Shown: positions 55,346-62,866 of the stretch, in pieces
Layout: each line of letters opens with the position of its first letter
Numbering within the stretch: position 1 is the stretch's first letter
DNA from: Polyangiaceae bacterium
GTDB lineage: Bacteria > Myxococcota_A > Polyangia > Polyangiales > Polyangiaceae
Assembly (NCBI GenBank): GCA_025936115.1
Contig: JAICTZ010000002.1
Span: 1-64,000 of the forward strand
Length of the DNA: 64,000 nucleotides
Direction: 5' to 3'
Notes under the pieces: model-generated
The model's database searches: none
The model's input: only the letters and a program-made list of their open reading frames with translations
Told to the model about the DNA's origin: nothing
Position numbers and translations under genes: made by a program

Positions 55346-56572
55346 TCAGCGGGCGTGTTTACGTTCACGCCGGACGGCGAAATACGGCCGCGACGCCGCC
55401 GCACCCCCCGCGAGCGCGGCCGCCCACGCCAAGAGCACCGTGCCGCGCTCTTCGAATCCGCTCGGCATCAGCTGACCGGACAGTCCGACCAGGGGACCCA
55501 GCATGTAGCCGACGCCGATGAGCGCCTCGAAGCCGCCGCCCGCGTCGACCGCCGCGTGGCCGACCGCCAGCGCATAGTAGAGGGAGCAAAAATAGGTGAT
55601 GCCAAGGCCGGCACCGAAAAGCGCGAGCCCGACCACCACGAGCGGTAGCGTCCCCGCGAGCAACGTGAGCGCGACGCCGACGAGCAACGCCGCGCAGGCC
55701 GCAACGAGCGCGCCCCAGCGTCCGTGCCAATACGGTAAGGCCGCCATCACGCCGAGCGACGCAAAGCGGGCGACCATCCACGTGGCCGCGACGAGCGCCG
55801 CCGGAACCGGCGTGCCGAGCTCCGACAAGCGATGCGGCAAGATGGGCGAGAGCGCCGAGAGCAAGAGGTAGCTCACGGGTAAGAGCCAGCTCGAGGCGAT
55901 CAAGAGGGCGGGATATTCGCGGCCGACGGCGGCTTGCGCGTGTTCGGCATGACTCGGCGCTGGATGGAGCGGCAGCCGCATCAGCGCGACGACGGCGACG
56001 ACGTTCGTGACGGTACAGAGGTAGAGCGGGCCGAGCGCGCTCAGCCGCGTGAGCCACGGAAAGGCGAGCAGCGGGACCGCCGTGCCGAACGTCCAGGTGA
56101 GATTGTAGGTGCCGAGACCCCGCCGGAGCTCGTGGCCGTGCCGGCCGCCGCCGAGGTAGCTCTCCATCACCGGCCAGATGACGCCGGGGATGGCCGCGCC
56201 GAGCACCGCACAGAGCCACATGCCGAGGCGTGAGCTGACGAAACCCGGGAGCGACGCCGCCACGGCCCAAGCGACGAAACCGAGCGCGGCGAGTCGCCGC
56301 ACGCCAACATGCTCGAATCTGCGACTGGCGGCGCCGGCCGAACGCGCCACGAGCGCGTAGCCGGTGCCCATGACGAGCGCGAGGGTCAGATTCTCGACGG
56401 CGGAGAAGCGGTAATGCTCGCGGGTAACGAAAAAGACGCCTGTCCAGAACACTCCGCCGCTGATCGAGCCGAGGGCGGTGACGAGCACGACCGCGAGGAG
56501 GCTTGCAGGCTCCCCGGCTGCGGCCTCCTCAGCCGGCTTGACCCATGAGCGGCCGTGGTCTCGGATAGGCAC
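55346..56572 (-). CDS. Major facilitator superfamily transporter
   Basis: 408 residues with 12 predicted hydrophobic helices (AVVLVTALGSISGGVFWTGVFFV, NLTLALVMGTGYALVA, LAALGFVAWAVAASLPGFV, CAVLGAAIPGVIWPVMESYLGG, NLTWTFGTAVPLLAFPWL, and six or more in the C-terminal half). The MFS loop is replaced by RSAGAASRRFEHVGVRR between helices 2 and 3. Charged and polar residues are few; no substrate can be inferred. The start lies only 24 bp from the divergent response-regulator gene, so their promoters must overlap each other's coding ends. Confidence 0.85.
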   Translation of the reverse strand: MPIRDHGRSWVKPAEEAAAGEPASLLAVVLVTALGSISGGVFWTGVFFVTREHYRFSAVENLTLALVMGTGYALVARSAGAASRRFEHVGVRRLAALGFVAWAVAASLPGFVSSRLGMWLCAVLGAAIPGVIWPVMESYLGGGRHGHELRRGLGTYNLTWTFGTAVPLLAFPWLTRLSALGPLYLCTVTNVVAVVALMRLPLHPAPSHAEHAQAAVGREYPALLIASSWLLPVSYLLLSALSPILPHRLSELGTPVPAALVAATWMVARFASLGVMAALPYWHGRWGALVAACAALLVGVALTLLAGTLPLVVVGLALFGAGLGITYFCSLYYALAVGHAAVDAGGGFEALIGVGYMLGPLVGLSGQLMPSGFEERGTVLLAWAAALAGGAAASRPYFAVRRERKHAR

Positions 56573-56596
56573 TCTCCGTACCCGGAGTCGCTTCTC

Positions 56597-57907
56597 ATGT
56601 CCAACGACAACAAATACGTGGTCCTCGTGGCCGATGACGAGCCGAGCACCGTGGCTCTACTCGCGCGTCACTTGCGCGCGCGCGGATATACCGTGCTCGA
56701 GGCAAGTGATGGTGATCAAGCGTGGGAGCTCGCCCACGAACACTTGCCGCATCTCGTCATCCTCGACGTGATGATGCCGGGCATGAGCGGTTGGGAGGTG
56801 TGCCGTAAGATCCGCGAGGCCGTCTCGCTCGCGCATACCGGCGTCATCATGCTCACCGGTATTGGCGAAGCGCTGAACGAGATGACGTCGCCGCTCTACG
56901 GCGCCGACGCTCACGTTGACAAGCCGTTCGAGTTTGCCGAGCTCGATCGCAAAATCGAGGAGACGCTCGAGCGCCGCCAAGCCGGTGCGCTCGGGCGCGC
57001 CGACGCTGCGCCAGGCGACGAAATCCGCCTCGAAGTGGGCGGACGTCCCACGGACGACGACGACGACGACGAGCTCGAAGATGAAGACGAGCTCGACGAC
57101 GACGACGATGACCTCGACGATGACGACGACGACGACGACGACGAGCTCGAAGATGAAGACGACGCGGACGCACCCGCGCCCGTCGAAGCGCCGACGCCGC
57201 GCGCGGCGAAGAAGGAACCCAAGCCGCCAAAGGCTCCGGTCGTAAGCAAGGCGAAGGCACCGAGTCCTGTCAAAGCCACGCCGGTCAAAGCGGCGCCCAT
57301 CGAGAAGCCGGCCAAGGCCGCACCGAAGGTGAGCACTGCCGCTGGGAAGGCCACGCCCGCGAAGGCTGCACCCAAGCCTGCAGCGGCGAAGGCTGCGCCC
57401 GCGAAGCCCGCAGCGAAGGACAAGCCGGCCCCGGCAAAGCCCGCGGCGAAAGCCGCACCGGCGAAAGCCGCACCCGCGAAATCCGCCGCAAAAGGCAAAC
57501 CGATGGCGGAGCCGAAGACGATCGCGAAAGCCAAGCCACCCGCGAAGGCCAAGCCACCCGCGAAAGCCAAGCCACCCGCGAAAGCCAAGCCACCCGCGAA
57601 GACGAAGTCCGCGCCGATGACCAAGGCGAAGCCCGTGGCCAAGACCAAAGGCAAAGCATCGGCCGCGCCCACCAAAGCGAAGCCCCCAGGCAAAGCCAAA
57701 CCCCCGAGCAAGCCGGTGACGCGGGGAGCGGCCAAACCCGCGAAACCCGCTACGGGGAAGAGCAAGACGCCCGTCGTCGCACCGACCAAGGGCAAAGCTT
57801 CGCCCGCCGCGGCGACGAAGAACAAGACCGGCAAGGCAGCGCCCACCACCTCGAAACCGGCGAAAAGCGCCCCGAAGCCGACGGGCAAGCGCCCCGCTCG
57901 GACCTGA
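56597..57907 (+). CDS. Response regulator with polyAsp block and histone H1-like KAKPPA tail
   Basis: 436 residues from the ATG at 56597. Receiver domain 5-125 is complete: acidic pair Asp13-Asp14, phospho-acceptor Asp57 in LVILDVMMPG, Thr87 and Lys109 (VDKP). Residues about 153-191 are nearly all Asp/Glu (runs of 6 to 9 Asp split by ELEDEDE). From about 200 to the end the chain is Lys/Ala/Pro with repeats like KAKPPA, PAKAAP and PAKPAAK, as in eukaryotic H1 tails and bacterial AlgP/HctB-type proteins. No HTH exists. Acidic plus basic tails also occur in the myxobacterial regulator CarD. It likely binds DNA non-specifically under phosphorylation control. Confidence 0.88.
   Translation: MSNDNKYVVLVADDEPSTVALLARHLRARGYTVLEASDGDQAWELAHEHLPHLVILDVMMPGMSGWEVCRKIREAVSLAHTGVIMLTGIGEALNEMTSPLYGADAHVDKPFEFAELDRKIEETLERRQAGALGRADAAPGDEIRLEVGGRPTDDDDDDELEDEDELDDDDDDLDDDDDDDDDELEDEDDADAPAPVEAPTPRAAKKEPKPPKAPVVSKAKAPSPVKATPVKAAPIEKPAKAAPKVSTAAGKATPAKAAPKPAAAKAAPAKPAAKDKPAPAKPAAKAAPAKAAPAKSAAKGKPMAEPKTIAKAKPPAKAKPPAKAKPPAKAKPPAKTKSAPMTKAKPVAKTKGKASAAPTKAKPPGKAKPPSKPVTRGAAKPAKPATGKSKTPVVAPTKGKASPAAATKNKTGKAAPTTSKPAKSAPKPTGKRPART
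57524..57595 (+). repeat. Four copies of an 18-bp coding repeat (AKAKPP)
   Basis: GCGAAAGCCAAGCCACCC is repeated four times without gap at 57524, 57542, 57560 and 57578, with one A/G difference in the second. It encodes the KAKPPA hexapeptides of the basic tail. Near-identity at DNA level shows recent expansion. Confidence 0.9.
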
Positions 57908-57943
57908 GGGTTCGCCTGTGTCGAAGGGTCCGGCGTCGCTCCG

Positions 57944-60094
57944 TCAAACGACGGGCGCGCCGCCGGATCCGTCGACGGGCACCGCTACGTGCTCGGACCA
58001 AAAGCTCCGCACGGAGCCGAGATCGTCGGTGCGCGTGGCGGGCGGCAGCGCGTCGAGCAAAATACGACCGTAGCCCTTCTTGTGCACGCGCTCGTCGAGC
58101 AGTGCCACGATGCCGACGTCGCGTCGCGTGCGCACGAGCCGACCGAAGCCTTGCTTGAGGGCGATGGCGGCCGCCGGCACGTGGAAATCCATGAAGGCGT
58201 TCTTGCCTTCGGACTCGAGCACCTCCGCGCGTGCCCGCACGATCGGATCCGTCGGCACGGCGAAGGGCACTTTCTCGAGCACGACGAGCCGGAGCGCGCG
58301 CCCCGGCACGTCGACGCCCTCCCAAAAGCTCGTCGTCGCGACGAGCACGGCGTCGCCCGCCGCGCGAAACGCGCCGAGCAGCGTCGCCTTGGGCGCTTCC
58401 CCTTGCAGCAGGAAGCGAAACTCCGGCGCGAGCTTGCGCAAGCGTTCGTGAAAAGCGCGCATGGAGCGCAGCGAGGTCGTGAGGACGAAGGCGCCGCCGC
58501 CGACGAGCCGCACGAGCTCCGCGACGCGCTCGGCCGCACGCTCGGCGAAATCGGGCCGCGCAGGCGGCGGTAGATCGCGCGGCGTGTAGAGCAGCGCCTG
58601 CCGCGCGAAGTCGAACGGCGACTCGACGACGAGCTCGTCGACGCGCACGCCGTCGTCGCTCAAGCCGAGCCGCGAGCGAATGTAGCCGAACGGTCCCGCG
58701 CGAGCGGGCCGCGGTGCCTCGGCGTCGTCCGGCGGCGGGGGCGGCGCGTCGGCGTCGTCGAGATGCGAAGAACGGCGACTTTCCGGCGCGTCCGCACGTA
58801 CGGCGCGCGTGGCGAGCGTCGCGCTCGTGAGCACGACGGCGGGGATGGTCTCGAAGATGCGTTGCCGCAGCAAGAACGAAAGGTCGACCGGCGAGGAGCT
58901 CAGCGCGGCGCCGCGCGGGCCCACTTCGAGCCAGGTGACGCGGCCGCGTCCGCCGTCGACGATCACACCGAGCTGTTCGCGTAGGTCGCTCATGCGCCGC
59001 TCGGTCGCGTCCAGCGCGTCACCGATCGAGGCGGGGCGCGCGCGGCCCGGCGCAACGCCCGAGCGTGACGCGATCTGGTGCGCGCGCTGCGCTTCGAGCT
59101 CGAGCTGTTCGAGCGCGCCGTCGAGCTCGAGCCAGCGCACGTGGGCGGGACCGCTCCACGCGTCACGTTCGAGCGTGAGGCGTGGCTCGCCGCGCGGCAC
59201 GGCGCGCGCGAGCTCGGCGAAGAAATCCCGTGTGGACCGGCGCGCACGCTCGAGCGCCCCTCCCGCGCCGCGCGCGAAGAGCGGATCGAGCGCGCCCGCG
59301 TGACGCAGCGCGCGCTCGGCGTCGTCTAGCGCGCGACCGAGCCGCGCTTCCCCCACGCGCACGCCGAAAAAAGACGTCGCGATGTCCTCGAGCTGGTGCG
59401 CTTCGTCGAAGATCACGGCGTCGTAGTCCGGCAAGACGCGGCCGGGGTGCGGCCCGCGCAGCGCGAGGTCCGCGAAGAACAAGTGATGGTTCACGATCAC
59501 GAGCCGCGCGGCTTCCGCTTCGCGCCGCATGCGCGTGACGAAACAGGCGTCGAAGTGCTGGCACGGCTGCCCCACCCGCGTCTCGCTCGAGGATGCGACG
59601 GCGAGCCGCACGGGATCGTCTTCGCGCAGCGTAGAAAGCTCGCTGAGATCGCCCGTCTCCGACTCGTCCATCCACGCGCGCAGCGTGTCGAGCGTGCGCC
59701 CAATGCCGGGGCGTGCCCCTTCCTCGCTCCGCGAATACTCGTCGAAGCGCCGCCGGCACAGATAATTACCGAGGCCCTTCATCAAGGTCGCCTGCATCGG
59801 CAGACCGAGAATGCGATTGGCGAGCGGCAGGTCTTTGAAAAAGATCTGCTCCTGCAGCGCGCGCGTCGCGGTCGAGATCACGACCTTCTTGCCGCTCGCG
59901 AGCGCGGGGACGAGATAGGCGAGCGTCTTGCCCGTGCCCGTGCCCGCTTCGCAGAGCACGATGCGTTCTTCGTCTAGCGCCCGCTCCACGGCCTCCGCCA
60001 TCCGCAGCTGACCGGGACGTTCTTCGTACTGGTCGAGACCGCTGGCGAGCGGACCGTTCGGCCCGAGCGCGGCCCGCGCCGAGCCGCGCGTCAG
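57944..60094 (-). CDS. DinG/YoaA-type (XPD-like) DNA helicase, apparent CTG start, one Fe-S Cys missing
   Basis: 716 residues. Q-motif EERPGQLRMAEAV (about 24-36), Walker A EAGTGTGKT (49-57), DEAH (240-243), SATLATRA, and motif VI QGFGRLVRTRRDVGIVALLDER. Iron-sulfur ligands: Cys113, Cys178 and Cys184 are present, but the position matching E. coli Cys194 is Arg173. No ATG, GTG or TTG lies in frame between the Q-motif and the upstream PilZ stop; a CTG at 60094 overlaps that stop as CTGA, with GGAGG just before it. The other option is a GTG at 60175 inside the PilZ gene. Role: superfamily 2 5'-3' helicase in DNA repair. Confidence 0.87.
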   Translation of the reverse strand: MTRGSARAALGPNGPLASGLDQYEERPGQLRMAEAVERALDEERIVLCEAGTGTGKTLAYLVPALASGKKVVISTATRALQEQIFFKDLPLANRILGLPMQATLMKGLGNYLCRRRFDEYSRSEEGARPGIGRTLDTLRAWMDESETGDLSELSTLREDDPVRLAVASSSETRVGQPCQHFDACFVTRMRREAEAARLVIVNHHLFFADLALRGPHPGRVLPDYDAVIFDEAHQLEDIATSFFGVRVGEARLGRALDDAERALRHAGALDPLFARGAGGALERARRSTRDFFAELARAVPRGEPRLTLERDAWSGPAHVRWLELDGALEQLELEAQRAHQIASRSGVAPGRARPASIGDALDATERRMSDLREQLGVIVDGGRGRVTWLEVGPRGAALSSSPVDLSFLLRQRIFETIPAVVLTSATLATRAVRADAPESRRSSHLDDADAPPPPPDDAEAPRPARAGPFGYIRSRLGLSDDGVRVDELVVESPFDFARQALLYTPRDLPPPARPDFAERAAERVAELVRLVGGGAFVLTTSLRSMRAFHERLRKLAPEFRFLLQGEAPKATLLGAFRAAGDAVLVATTSFWEGVDVPGRALRLVVLEKVPFAVPTDPIVRARAEVLESEGKNAFMDFHVPAAAIALKQGFGRLVRTRRDVGIVALLDERVHKKGYGRILLDALPPATRTDDLGSVRSFWSEHVAVPVDGSGGAPVV

Positions 60095-60456
60095 CCCTCC
60101 TCCGGCGGCACGGAACCTTCGACGTCGAGGAAACGCAAACCCACGATTTGGCCGTCGGCCTCGGCCTTCGTCCACACGACGCAGGCACGTCGAGCGCCCG
60201 CTTCGCCGACCTCCACCTCGTATTCGAGGGCGGGATCGAGCGGCTGTTCGAGCACGGCGCGGAGACCTCCGCGACTCACGTTGAGCGTCCAACCGGAAGC
60301 CTCGAGCCCGCCGTTGCGAATCACCACGCGGTCGGACGCTTCGACGCGCGCGCCACCGCTCTGCCGCCGTTGGTTGTGCGGCGTCTCCGAGCTCGGAGGA
60401 CGATTGGTCGAAGACACTGAAACTTCCGAGCACGCGAGCTTATCATGGCTGCTCAC
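60091..60456 (-). CDS. PilZ-domain protein coupled to the helicase
   Basis: 121 residues with a GTG start at 60456 (a GTG at 60417 would shorten it by 13). A disordered first third is followed by a PilZ barrel: RVVIRNGGLEASGWTLNVSRGGLRAVLEQPLDPALEYEVEV... CVVWTKAEADGQIVGLRFLD. The (D/N)xSxxG motif is present as NVSRGG; the RxxxR motif is only approximated upstream (RRQSGGARVEASDR), so c-di-GMP binding is plausible but not sure. Its stop overlaps the helicase start by 4 bp. Confidence 0.82.
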   Translation of the reverse strand: MSSHDKLACSEVSVSSTNRPPSSETPHNQRRQSGGARVEASDRVVIRNGGLEASGWTLNVSRGGLRAVLEQPLDPALEYEVEVGEAGARRACVVWTKAEADGQIVGLRFLDVEGSVPPEEG

Positions 60457-60629
60457 GACTAGGCCGATCGCACGGCAAGCGGGCTTAGCGGGAAGTTCCG
60501 GTCGCTCCCATTTTGCGACGGGGCTTTCGCCTTGACCTCCGGGCTGCCCGACGCCTACCTTACGGTTTCGCGACTCTCGCTCCTGATGTCGAGTGTCGTT
60601 CCGCGTAACTTGATGAGGGGGTGAAGCAG

Positions 60630-61058
60630 ATGCCCGGTCCCCCCAGTGCCCTGAAGAAGGCCCTCATTGCCGAGGGCTTCGAGATTTATCGCAACGCTCC
60701 GACCCAGGTCACCCTGGCCGACCGTGTCCGCGACAACCTGCTCATGGATAGCGGCGTCGCCGTCGTCCACGGGGAAGGACTGGGCGTGCGCGTGGTGCTC
60801 CGTGCACAGTCCTCCAATTTTCCCGGGGAGAGCGGCGAAAGCCTCTTCGCACGCGCCCGCGGCCTGAGCGCGGTGCTCGTCAGCCGCGGTTACCGTGAGA
60901 TCGGAGCCGATGCGGTCCCGGTCCACGACCCGAGCGACCGGTCGCGCACGCTCGATACCTCGTACGAAGTGAGCTATTTCCTCGCCGTGGCCGAGGACGC
61001 CGCCCTCTATGCCGAGCTCAGGTTCGCGCTCGGTATCAGCAAAAACGCCGAGCGTTAA
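60630..61058 (+). CDS. Conserved hypothetical protein
   Basis: 142 residues beginning MPGPPSALKKALIAEGFEIYRNAPTQVTLADRVRDNLLMDSGVAVV, then a mixed alpha/beta body (VRVVLRAQSSNFPGESGESLFARARGLSAVLVSRGYREI, YEVSYFLAVAEDAALYAELRFALGISKNAER). GAGGGGG lies eight bases before the ATG; the GTG at 60621 is too close to it. I associate this size and start with an uncharacterised myxobacterial family. No signal peptide; probably cytoplasmic. No function can be assigned. Confidence 0.72.
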   Translation: MPGPPSALKKALIAEGFEIYRNAPTQVTLADRVRDNLLMDSGVAVVHGEGLGVRVVLRAQSSNFPGESGESLFARARGLSAVLVSRGYREIGADAVPVHDPSDRSRTLDTSYEVSYFLAVAEDAALYAELRFALGISKNAER

Positions 61059-61120
61059 TCCGGCTGTCACGGCCGAGCCTCCCGTCCCGCGAGGCTGCGT
61101 GCTATCCCCGCGGCGCCCGC

Positions 61121-62866
61121 ATGCTCAACGCCTTTCGGTCGCAGACCGCCCTCGTCATCGTAGCCTCCGTCGTCATCGTGGTTTTCGCGGTCGAGTTTCG
61201 CACCGGCCGCGGCAGCTCCACGTCGAGCCTCAAACAGGAATGCGCCGTCGAGTACGCCGGCAACTGCTTGGACCAGAAGGACTTCTTCGCCGCGTACGGA
61301 CTCGCGGCACGCGGACTCGATCCGAAGCGCGCGCGCATGATGCAAGTGAAGAAGCAGGTGCTCGAGGGGCTTGCCGAGCGCGAACTGCTCGCGGCCGAAG
61401 CCGAACGGCTCGGGCTCGCCGTCTCGGACGATCGCGTGGATCACGAGCTCACGCTCGGTCATGCGCGCGTGCCGCTGCCCGCCGAACAGGCCGAGGGGCT
61501 GTCGTTCGGGCTCGGGCTGTGCCGGCGTGACATGTCCGGGTATCGCTGCGAAGCGGGGTCGCCCATGGGCGTGCGCCAGTTGCAGGTCAGCCGTACCGAA
61601 GGTGAACCCTTCGATTACAAGGTTTACGAAAAAGAGATCCGCATCGTCGCCAATCGCGGGCCCAAGGAATTTCGTGCGGCGCAGGAGCGGGAGCTCTTGG
61701 CCGAAACATTGCGCGAGCTCGTGCGCGAGCGGGCGCGGATTTCGGAGAACGAGGCGTTCGCCATCTACGAACGCAGCCGTTCGCGCGCCGTCGTCCGCAG
61801 CGTCGTGCTGAGCCGAGATTGGTTCGCCAAATACGCCGTCGACACGAGCGACGCCGCCGTCCAAAAGTGGGCAGCGATGAACGCCACGCCCGTTGACGAG
61901 GCGTTCAAGGCCGACAAGGACAAGTTCGCGCCCGGCTGCCCGCTCGTGAGCGAAATCGCCGTGCCACTGCCGGAGAACGCGCTCGACAGCGAGAAGGCGG
62001 ACGCCAAGGCGAAGCTCGACGCGCTACGCCAGCGCATCACGAAGGGCGAGCCGTTCGAGGCGGTGGCACGCGAAGCGAGCAGCGCGCCGAGCGCGGTGTT
62101 CGGCGGCCACGCCGGCTGCTTGAGCGCCACGCCGGGTGTCGAGACGGAGGCACTCGTCGAAGCCGCGAACAAGCTTGCGCCCGGCGCGTTGTCCGACGTG
62201 ATCGAGACGCCGCGCGCGCTTTATCTCTTGCGCGTCGACGGCAAGCTCGACGCAGCGCAGGTCGAACACGACGCCCGCCTGCAAATCGCGCGCAATCTTT
62301 ACGTGCGCTTCGCGGCCGATCAGGCGATGCGCGTCTTCGCAGGCGAGCTCGTGCGACGCACCAAAGCCGGCGAAAAGCTCGAAGACGTGACGCGCACGCT
62401 CAGCGACGAACTCGCCCGCAAGGCCGCGCCCGCCGCGAAACCGAAGGCGCCCACCAGCGCAACGACCAAAGCCGAACCGGCGATTTCGCCCGCGCTCATG
62501 GCCGCCGAGCGGCCGCGCTTCGAGGTTTCTTCGCCGTTCCCCGCCTCCGGCAACCCGCTGCCCGAGCTCGAACCCAAGGAGCCGATCGCTACGCGCGCGT
62601 TCTCGCTTCCCGGCCCCGACGCCGTCGACGAGCACCCGATCGAAACGGCAACCGGACTCGTCGTGCTGCAGCTCAAAGAGAAGATGCCCGTTTCGCGGGA
62701 GGACTTCGAAAAAGAGAAGTGGCCGCTCGTCCGCATGCTGCAGCAGGCCAAGGGAAACGAGGCGCTCACGCGCTACGTCGCCGATCTACGCAAGCGCGCG
62801 GGCAGCAAGCTCAAGGTCGACGACCGCTTCAGCCAAGAGAAGAAGGGCGAGTCGGTCGAGGATTGA
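61121..62866 (+). CDS. PpiD/SurA-like periplasmic peptidyl-prolyl isomerase/chaperone
   Basis: 581 residues. An N-terminal membrane anchor (ALVIVASVVIVVFAVEF) leads to a long helical SurA/PpiD-type chaperone region (about 40-230: LDPKRARMMQVKKQVLEGLAERELLAAEAERLGLAVSDDRVDHEL, REFRAAQERELLAETLRELVRERARISENEAFAIYERS) and a parvulin-like domain (about 250-380: AKLDALRQRITKGEPFEAVAREASSAPSAVFGGHAGCLSAT, LVEAANKLAPGALSDVIETPRALYLLRVDG). A Lys/Ala/Pro linker and a C-terminal helical end follow. It helps outer-membrane proteins fold. Its stop overlaps the TTG start of the M16 gene. Confidence 0.86.
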   Translation: MLNAFRSQTALVIVASVVIVVFAVEFRTGRGSSTSSLKQECAVEYAGNCLDQKDFFAAYGLAARGLDPKRARMMQVKKQVLEGLAERELLAAEAERLGLAVSDDRVDHELTLGHARVPLPAEQAEGLSFGLGLCRRDMSGYRCEAGSPMGVRQLQVSRTEGEPFDYKVYEKEIRIVANRGPKEFRAAQERELLAETLRELVRERARISENEAFAIYERSRSRAVVRSVVLSRDWFAKYAVDTSDAAVQKWAAMNATPVDEAFKADKDKFAPGCPLVSEIAVPLPENALDSEKADAKAKLDALRQRITKGEPFEAVAREASSAPSAVFGGHAGCLSATPGVETEALVEAANKLAPGALSDVIETPRALYLLRVDGKLDAAQVEHDARLQIARNLYVRFAADQAMRVFAGELVRRTKAGEKLEDVTRTLSDELARKAAPAAKPKAPTSATTKAEPAISPALMAAERPRFEVSSPFPASGNPLPELEPKEPIATRAFSLPGPDAVDEHPIETATGLVVLQLKEKMPVSREDFEKEKWPLVRMLQQAKGNEALTRYVADLRKRAGSKLKVDDRFSQEKKGESVED

